Shown: in pieces, positions 58,283-64,000 of the stretch
Layout: each line of letters starts with the position of its first letter
How positions within the stretch are numbered: the stretch's first letter is position 1
Assembly: GCA_963820075.1 (NCBI GenBank)
Contig: CAWFYS010000004.1
Coordinates: 1 to 64,000, forward strand
Length of the DNA: 64,000 nucleotides
Direction of reading: 5' to 3'
Origin: Kumtagia sp963820075
Lineage (GTDB): Bacteria > Pseudomonadota > Alphaproteobacteria > Rhizobiales > Rhizobiaceae
Notes under the pieces: model-generated
The model's database searches: none
The model's input: the letters and a program-made list of their open reading frames with translations, nothing else
What the model was told of the DNA's origin: nothing
Made by a program: the position numbers and the translations under genes

Positions 58283-61200
58283 CTACTGAAAATTGCGGCC
58301 CCTTGGCATGACGGCCCCGGCCTGGCGTGAAAGCGCCTCCATGTCCTCCTCTCCCCGCTGCGACTTGCCGACGAGCCGCATGGCCCGCGGATGCGATCCG
58401 GTTCTGCCCTGCCCGATCAGCGCCGATGCCTGAACCTCGTCGGAATTCGATCCGCTCCCGACGCCGGCTGCTTCCTCGGAGAGCGCCGCCAGCCACGGCG
58501 TCAAGTCGTCCAGCCTGTCGGCTACGATATGAATGACGCCGGATTCGGATTGCAGTCTGCCGCTCACCCGCACGAAACGCGCGCCAAGCACGATGGCGCG
58601 GAAGCGCTGGAAAATGTTCCGCCACACGATGATATTGGCAATGCCGGTTTCGTCCTCGACGGTCATGAAGATGACGCCCTTGGCCGAACCCGGCCGCTGG
58701 CGGACCAGCACCAGGCCCGCAACCGAGGCGCGCGCCCCCGAAGCGAGATCCTTGAGCGTTGCGTTGCAAAGCACCCGCTCGGCGTTCAGCCTTTCGCGCA
58801 GGAACGAAACCGGATGCATCTTCAGGGAAAGCGCAAGGGTCCGGTAATCATGGATGACATGCTCGCCGAGCGGCATGGCCGGCAAGCTTGTCTCCGGTTC
58901 GTTTTCGCGCAGCCGGAGCGTCGGATGTTCGAACAGAGGCAGGCGCTCGGCCGCCCTTGCGGCGTCGAGCCCTCGCACCGCCCATAAGGCCTCGCGCCGG
59001 TCGAGCCCCAGCGACCGGAACGCGTCGGCGGCTGCAAGCCGTTCGATCACGCCAGCCGGCAGGCCGGAGCGCAGCCAGACGTCGCGAACCGATTCGTAGC
59101 CCATGCCGCGCCTGTCCACGAGGTGCTCCATATCCTGCTTCGCCACCCCCCTGATCTGCCGGAAGCCCAGACGCACGGCGTGACATCCCCTGATCCATGC
59201 CCGCATTTCCGCATGACGGCCGGCGATTTTCGACGGATCGAAGCCGGCCTCCTCCAGAAGGCAGTCCCAGTCGGAGAAGTTCACGTCCACGGGGCGCACG
59301 TCCACTCCATGCTCCCGCGCGTCGCGCACGAGTTGCGCCGGCGCATAGAATCCCATGGGTTGGGAGTTGAGGATCGCGGCGCAGAAGACATCCGGATAGA
59401 AGGCCTTGAACCAGCAGGAGGCATAAACGAGCAGGGCGAATGCCGCGGCATGGCTCTCCGGGAAGCCGTATTCGCCAAAGCCTTCGATCTGCTTGAAGCA
59501 ACGCTCGGCGAAGTCACGCTCATAGCCGCGCGTAACCATGCCCTCGATCATCCGCTCGCGGTAATTGCCGATCGTCCCCGTACGTTTGAAGGTCGCCATG
59601 GCGCGCCTGAGCTGATCGGCTTCGTCGGGCTGGAAGCCTCCCGCCTCGATGGCGATCTTCATGGCCTGCTCTTGAAACAGCGGCACGCCGAGGGTTTTCT
59701 CGAGTATCTTGCGCATCTCCGGTTTTGGATATTCCGGCTTTTCCTTGCCTTGCCGGCGGCGCAAATAGGGATGGACCATATCGCCCTGAATGGGACCGGG
59801 CCTGACAATGGCGACCTCTATGACGAGATCGTAGAATTCACGCGGCCGCAGCCGGGGCAGCATCGACATCTGGGCACGCGATTCGATCTGGAAGACGCCG
59901 AGGGTATCGGCCCGGCAGATCATGTCGTAGACGCGCGGATCTTCCCGAGGGATTGTCGCGAGCTCGACGCTCCGCCCATGCTCGTCCCGGACATCGTAAT
60001 GGCTTTCCAAAAGGTCGAGGGCCCGACGCAAGCAGGACAGCATGCCGAGCGCCAGGACATCGACCTTCAGGATCTTCACGGAGTCGAGGTCGTCCTTGTC
60101 CCACTCGACCATCCTGCGCTCGTCCATCGCCGTCTTGACGATGGGCACGATCTCGTCGAGCCGGTCCCGCGTGATGACGAAGCCGCCGACATGCTGCGAC
60201 AGATGACGCGGAAAGCCCAGAATTTCATTGGCCCGCGCAATGACGTGCCGCGACACAGGATCGGCCTTGTCGAGGCCGCCCGCCTTGGCCTCTCTCTCGC
60301 CAAGCTCGGCGGACGACCAGCCCCAGATCGAGCCGGCCAGCGCGCCGCGCACGTCGTCCGACAGGCCCATTGCCTTGGCGACCTCGCGCAATGCGGAACG
60401 GCCGCGATAGGTGACGACGCAAGCCGCGAGCGCCGTGCGCTTGGCGCTGAATTTCTCGTAGATATAGGCGATAACCTCGTCGCGTCTTTCATGCTCGAAA
60501 TCGACATCGATATCCGGCGGCTCGCCACGCTTTTCCGAGATGAAGCGCTCGAACAGGCAGTCGATGATGTCCGGCCCGACATCCGTGATGCCGATGCAGT
60601 AGCAGATCACCGAATTGGCGGCCGAGCCTCGTCCCTGGCAAAGAATGTCCTTGGAACGGGCAAATTTGACGATGTCGTATACGGTCAGGAAATAACGCGC
60701 ATAGTTCAGCTTTTCGACGATCCGAAGCTCGTGACGGATGAAACCTGAAACCCTCTCCGGAATGCCGGCGGGATATCGATGCGCGGCACCTTCCCAGGTA
60801 AGCCGCTCAAGCTCGGCCTGTGGCGCGAGGCCCGATTCGGTCGGTTCGTCGGGGTAGTTATATTCGAGGTCCCTGAGAGAGAAACCAAGCGTCGCGGCGA
60901 AACGGAGCGTCTCGGTCAGCGCTTCCGGATGCTTGCGGAAAAGCCGCGCCATTTCGAAGGGCGGCTTCATGTGACGTTCGGCATTGGGCTGGAGCGCGAA
61001 ACCCGCCTCGGCGACCGTCACATTGAGGCGGATCGCCGTCAGAACATCCTGCAGCGCGCGCCGGCCCGCGTCATGGTAGAGCACATCGTTGACCGCCATC
61101 AAGGGAACGCCGGCCGCCTCGGCCATTGCCACGGCCTGCGACAGGCCGAGTTGGTCATTGCCTTCATAGGAAGGGGAAACGGCGAGCCACACCGCATCGC

Positions 61201-61660
61201 GAAAGCGGTGTTTCAAGAGCCTGGCAAATTCCGATCCCGCCCGCGGATCGTCTTTCATCTCCGGCAGGATCGCGAGAGAGAGATTGGCGCCCCATTCCAG
61301 AAGATCGCCGCGATAAAGAAGCGACGCGCCCTTCTCGCTTTCATCCCGCAGATTGGCCTGCGTCAGCAGCCGGCAAAGATGGCCCCAGCCCTCGCGGTCC
61401 CGGGGATAGGCCAGCACGTCCGGCGTGCCGTCGGCAAAGACCAGCCGGCAGCCCGGGTGATAGCGGATGCTTCCGGTTTTCGCCTGCTGCCAGGCCCGCA
61501 CCACACCCGCCACCGTGTTGCGGTCGGCGAGGCCGATCGCCGAGAACCCCAGCCGTTCCGCCGTGACGACCAGTTCCTCGGGCCTGGACGCGCCGCGCAG
61601 AAATGAAAAATTCGATTGCACGGCGAATTCGGCATAGGCGGGGGAAACGGGCGCGTTCAT
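58283..61660 (-). CDS. dnaE2: error-prone DNA polymerase DnaE2
   Basis: 1125 residues. The N-terminal PHP domain starts AYAEFAVQSNFSFLRGAS, and the catalytic acidic triad is in PPDIDVDFEHERRDEV. Further C-family segments are GRGSAANSVICYCIGI, QEQAMKIAIEAGGF, and FGEYGFPESHAAAFALLVYASCW. The OB domain (GVIFMTVEDETGIANIIVW) is at the C-terminus. It performs translesion synthesis with ImuB. The ATG overlaps the imuB stop by four bases (ATGA). The reading frame is uninterrupted over 3.4 kb. Confidence 0.96.
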   Translation of the reverse strand: MNAPVSPAYAEFAVQSNFSFLRGASRPEELVVTAERLGFSAIGLADRNTVAGVVRAWQQAKTGSIRYHPGCRLVFADGTPDVLAYPRDREGWGHLCRLLTQANLRDESEKGASLLYRGDLLEWGANLSLAILPEMKDDPRAGSEFARLLKHRFRDAVWLAVSPSYEGNDQLGLSQAVAMAEAAGVPLMAVNDVLYHDAGRRALQDVLTAIRLNVTVAEAGFALQPNAERHMKPPFEMARLFRKHPEALTETLRFAATLGFSLRDLEYNYPDEPTESGLAPQAELERLTWEGAAHRYPAGIPERVSGFIRHELRIVEKLNYARYFLTVYDIVKFARSKDILCQGRGSAANSVICYCIGITDVGPDIIDCLFERFISEKRGEPPDIDVDFEHERRDEVIAYIYEKFSAKRTALAACVVTYRGRSALREVAKAMGLSDDVRGALAGSIWGWSSAELGEREAKAGGLDKADPVSRHVIARANEILGFPRHLSQHVGGFVITRDRLDEIVPIVKTAMDERRMVEWDKDDLDSVKILKVDVLALGMLSCLRRALDLLESHYDVRDEHGRSVELATIPREDPRVYDMICRADTLGVFQIESRAQMSMLPRLRPREFYDLVIEVAIVRPGPIQGDMVHPYLRRRQGKEKPEYPKPEMRKILEKTLGVPLFQEQAMKIAIEAGGFQPDEADQLRRAMATFKRTGTIGNYRERMIEGMVTRGYERDFAERCFKQIEGFGEYGFPESHAAAFALLVYASCWFKAFYPDVFCAAILNSQPMGFYAPAQLVRDAREHGVDVRPVDVNFSDWDCLLEEAGFDPSKIAGRHAEMRAWIRGCHAVRLGFRQIRGVAKQDMEHLVDRRGMGYESVRDVWLRSGLPAGVIERLAAADAFRSLGLDRREALWAVRGLDAARAAERLPLFEHPTLRLRENEPETSLPAMPLGEHVIHDYRTLALSLKMHPVSFLRERLNAERVLCNATLKDLASGARASVAGLVLVRQRPGSAKGVIFMTVEDETGIANIIVWRNIFQRFRAIVLGARFVRVSGRLQSESGVIHIVADRLDDLTPWLAALSEEAAGVGSGSNSDEVQASALIGQGRTGSHPRAMRLVGKSQRGEEDMEALSRQAGAVMPRGRNFQ

Positions 61661-63261
61661 GCGAATAGACCATGAATGAACCAGCGCGGCGGCACTTCGG
61701 CGACACCATAAAGGCCCTGTCGATAGAGCCAGTAGCGGCGCCCCTCTTCATCCTCGATCCGGAAATAATCGCGCGTCTCGCTCTCTTCCTCCTCGCGCCA
61801 CCATTCATGCGCAATGCGCTCCGGCCCTTCCGCATTGGCGACACGATAGGATACGCGACGCCAGCGAAACCGCAGCGGCGGCCCCTCCGGCACCTCCGCG
61901 GCCGTGACCTCGATGCATTCCGGCCGATCGAAAAGGCGGACCGGGCGCTCCCTTCCGGCATGCCCCTCCGAATGGCGGGCGGCGGTGTCCGTTCTTGAAG
62001 CAATGCCTTCCGGCATCCGGGAGAAGGTAACTGAAACCGCCGCCCGCTCGGGCAAATGGCTTTCCACGAGACGCGGTTTCCGGATTGCCCCGTCGCCCAG
62101 TCGAGCCCGCACCCGGTCGGCAAACAGCGCTATGTCGCCGCCCGCATCCGGCATCCTGCCGTCGAGATCCGCCTGCGCGGCGTCGAGATGCGCCGCGACC
62201 AGAACGCAAAGCCGGACGAGATCGAAGCCATGGCCGGCATCGATAACTGTTTCGAGCGCCGTCAGCCTTTCATGAAACAATTTGCCGATGAGCTTGGGCT
62301 CGCGCAGCGGACGCGACGCGCCGACCGTAATGCGGCTGACAGCACCGTCGACCCGGAAAAGATGAAGCTGCAGCCTTTCGGCGCCCTCCCCGCGCCGCTC
62401 CAGGTCGATCTTCAATTGCCTGGCCAGCATCGCCACAAGCGCCTCCACATCGTCCATGAGACCTATGGGTTCGGCGAGCGACCGCTCGGCTGAAAGCGGC
62501 GGGACCGGCAGGCGCGGCGAGATCGCCTCCTGCACACGCCCCAGGGCCTGATCGAGCCTGAGCACGACTTCCCTGCCGAAGCGGCGCACCAGCGGCGCGC
62601 GCGGTGCCGCCAGGACGGCGCCGGACGTACGCAGTCCGACGCTTTCCAGTCCAGCGCGTGTCGCCGGCGCAAGGCGCAAGGCCGCAAGCGGCAAGGCCGC
62701 AAGCAACTCCTCCTCCTCCCCAGGGGGAATCATGGATGCGCTGGCGAAGCGCGCCGCCGCCCAGGCAGCGCCCGGCGTCGAGGCAAGGCCGGCGCGCACG
62801 TCGAACCCCTGATGGAAAAAGCGATTGAGAAGATCATCCAGCATGGCCCGCTCGCCGCCGAAAAGATGGGCGCAGCCGGTAATGTCCAGAAAGAGCCCGT
62901 CGGCGCCGTCGAGCGCCACCAGCGGCGTATAGCGGTCGCACCAGTCGGCGAGACCATCGAGCAGCCGCCGGTCGGCCTCGGGCTCGGCTTCGACAATTTC
63001 GATCGAAGGATGCATGGCGCGTGCTTCCGCAATGCCCATGCCGACCCTGAGCTTCAACTCCCTAGCCCGCGCGTCGAGCGCGGCGATGCGCCTTGTGTTG
63101 CTCTCCAGTCGGCTGAAGATCAGCGGCGGGGCCGACGCGATGCCGCGGCAACGCCAGGCCTTCCCGAAGCGCTGCCTGAACAGCCGGTCCGCGGGAAGGT
63201 ACGGGAACCACAGCGACAAAATCCTTTGCGGAGCGCTGCCGTCTTTCGCAAAAGGCATCAT
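61657..63261 (-). CDS. imuB: ImuB, catalytically inactive Y-family polymerase
   Basis: 534 residues from the ATG at 63261. It has the Y-family-like fold (RILSLWFPYLPADRL; ALDGADGLFLDITGCAHLFGGE) with the little-finger region after residue 230, and a C-terminal tail ending WFIHGLFA. Most catalytic carboxylates of DinB are replaced. ImuB bridges DnaE2 to the beta clamp and ImuA. Middle gene of imuA-imuB-dnaE2. It overlaps the end of the imuA frame by about 200 bases. Confidence 0.94.
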   Translation of the reverse strand: MMPFAKDGSAPQRILSLWFPYLPADRLFRQRFGKAWRCRGIASAPPLIFSRLESNTRRIAALDARARELKLRVGMGIAEARAMHPSIEIVEAEPEADRRLLDGLADWCDRYTPLVALDGADGLFLDITGCAHLFGGERAMLDDLLNRFFHQGFDVRAGLASTPGAAWAAARFASASMIPPGEEEELLAALPLAALRLAPATRAGLESVGLRTSGAVLAAPRAPLVRRFGREVVLRLDQALGRVQEAISPRLPVPPLSAERSLAEPIGLMDDVEALVAMLARQLKIDLERRGEGAERLQLHLFRVDGAVSRITVGASRPLREPKLIGKLFHERLTALETVIDAGHGFDLVRLCVLVAAHLDAAQADLDGRMPDAGGDIALFADRVRARLGDGAIRKPRLVESHLPERAAVSVTFSRMPEGIASRTDTAARHSEGHAGRERPVRLFDRPECIEVTAAEVPEGPPLRFRWRRVSYRVANAEGPERIAHEWWREEEESETRDYFRIEDEEGRRYWLYRQGLYGVAEVPPRWFIHGLFA

Positions 63262-64000
63262 CGTTCCACTCCAGCGTGAACGTGGCGGGAATTGAGGTTC
63301 GGCTCTTGCTGATCGTCACATGGAAGGCCGGCGGCCCGATCGAACCGGCAAGCGGACCCGCCAGGGTGACACGCGGCGCCGCGGGTGCCGCCGCGACAAT
63401 CAGGCGGACGGGTGCCGCCGTCGGTTCCGGCTCGCCCGCCTCGCGGATCAGGAAGAACGGCAGCCCGGAAATGAGGGCGCGCCGATGCAGGCGCCGCGTC
63501 GCCGTGAGGTCCAGCCTGTGCGGACTGCCACGGATTTCGAGCAGTACAGCCTTGAAAGTGTCGAGACGCGCCGCTTCCTCGCCGATCCACAGCACATCGG
63601 CAAGCTTTTCGGCCTCGGCGATCAACAGGCTTTCCGCCGGAACGCCGAAGCGCGCGGCAAGCCCCGGCGCATAAGGCTGACCGGCCTCCCGAAAAATCTC
63701 CGATGTTCCTATCCAGAGCAAGGGTGCGCCAAGCAGGCTTGCATCGCTTCGTCTCGCCTGCCTGGCTTCCTGTTTTGTCGCAGGTTTCTGTCGGAAAACC
63801 GTGGAACATTTTTGCGAAACCTGCTTGGCCCTCCCGGCCGCCAGCAGCCGGGAAAGCGCCAGCGCGAAACCAACCGCCGCGCCCGCGTCGCGGCTGGCGT
63901 GTGCGTGAACTTCCAACAGCCCCGATGACGGGAGTCCGCCACCGAGAGCCTCGTCGAAACGCTGCGATCCCGTCCGCAAGAAATACGTGCCGCTTGCCGG
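63062..64000 (-). CDS. imuA: ImuA (SulA/RecA-like), 5' end beyond window, with in-frame palindromic insert
   Basis: The 3' part of imuA; its start lies to the right of position 64000. The RecA-like N-terminal portion (GTYFLRTGSQRFDEALGGGLP) is followed by LLWIGTSEIFREAGQPYAPGLAARFGVPAESLLIAEA and the C-terminal ATFTLEWNDDAF. Between ALALSRLLAAGR and LLGAPLLWIG lie about 33 residues translated from a family A element (VFRQKPATKQEARQARRS). The frame overlaps imuB by 200 bases, which is unusually long, so the true stop may be earlier if a base is wrong. Confidence 0.85.
   Translation of the reverse strand, partial: PASGTYFLRTGSQRFDEALGGGLPSSGLLEVHAHASRDAGAAVGFALALSRLLAAGRAKQVSQKCSTVFRQKPATKQEARQARRSDASLLGAPLLWIGTSEIFREAGQPYAPGLAARFGVPAESLLIAEAEKLADVLWIGEEAARLDTFKAVLLEIRGSPHRLDLTATRRLHRRALISGLPFFLIREAGEPEPTAAPVRLIVAAAPAAPRVTLAGPLAGSIGPPAFHVTISKSRTSIPATFTLEWNDDAFCERRQRSAKDFVAVVPVPSRGPAVQAALREGLALPRHRVGPAADLQPTGEQHKAHRRARRAG
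63729..63828 (-). repeat. family A palindromic element, copy 5, translated in imuA
   Basis: 100 bp on the minus strand. Its ends are CCAAGCAG and CTGCTTGG, so both termini differ from the other copies in a complementary way (T to C on one side, A to G on the other) and still pair. Relative to the 106-bp copies it lacks six bases in the right hairpin, a multiple of three that keeps the imuA frame open. Confidence 0.92.

Overview
The window is GC-rich DNA from an alphaproteobacterium, most likely a Hyphomicrobiales (Rhizobiales) member near Phyllobacteriaceae such as Mesorhizobium or Aminobacter. This is inferred from gene content: a zwf-pgl-edd Entner-Doudoroff operon, ALA synthase (C4-pathway hemA), RegB/RegA, a hemC-hemD-mitofilin-hemY run, PstC/PstA with long N-terminal extensions, a purE-purK pair, an imuA-imuB-dnaE2 mutagenesis cassette and an Irr-type (ICE) palindrome. 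No rRNA, tRNA, CRISPR array, IS transposase or phage gene is visible.

Layout. 0-11 kb: SDR dehydrogenase, aldehyde dehydrogenase, zwf-pgl-edd, an exported VWA protein, a GlxA-type regulator and folD. 11-17 kb: a Wzz/GumC-like polysaccharide co-polymerase, hemA, a thioredoxin-fold protein and a ferredoxin-reductase-like flavoprotein. 17-24 kb: an iron block behind an Irr-box-like palindrome (imelysin, bfd, bfr, di-haem DUF1111 protein, second imelysin, Tat-exported DUF1513 protein). 24-30 kb: hrpB, regB, regA, nhaA. 30-41 kb: SDR, an ASPIC/UnbV-type FG-GAP protein beside a vanadium-haloperoxidase-like protein, a small DUF1737/Xre-C-terminal pair, a CitE-like lyase, a FAD oxidoreductase, a methyltransferase coupled to an EVE protein, a YciI-like protein, gpsA and tsaD. 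41-48 kb: hemC, hemD, Mic60-like, hemY, terB-like, GATase and MFS genes. 48-55 kb: the phosphate operon pstS-pstC-pstA-pstB-phoU-phoB (minus strand) with a PHO box. 55-64 kb: purK, purE, two small YdcH-like genes, dnaE2, imuB and the 3' part of imuA.

Two features dominate. First, three families of short non-autonomous palindromic elements are scattered through the window, and several copies lie inside genes. Family A (about 106 bp, ends CTAAGCAG/CTGCTTAG) is translated in frame inside hrpB and imuA and supplies the folD stop codon. Family B splits hemD. Family C sits in frame before the signal peptide of the second imelysin. This resembles the Rickettsia palindromic elements that insert into reading frames. 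Second, about 45 single-base frame disruptions, mostly +1 insertions, cluster between about 11 and 41 kb, with one more in purE. They hit essential genes (hemA, gpsA, tsaD, hemC, purE), so I read most of them as sequence or assembly errors. I give gene boundaries as if they were corrected and state the disruptions in each entry.
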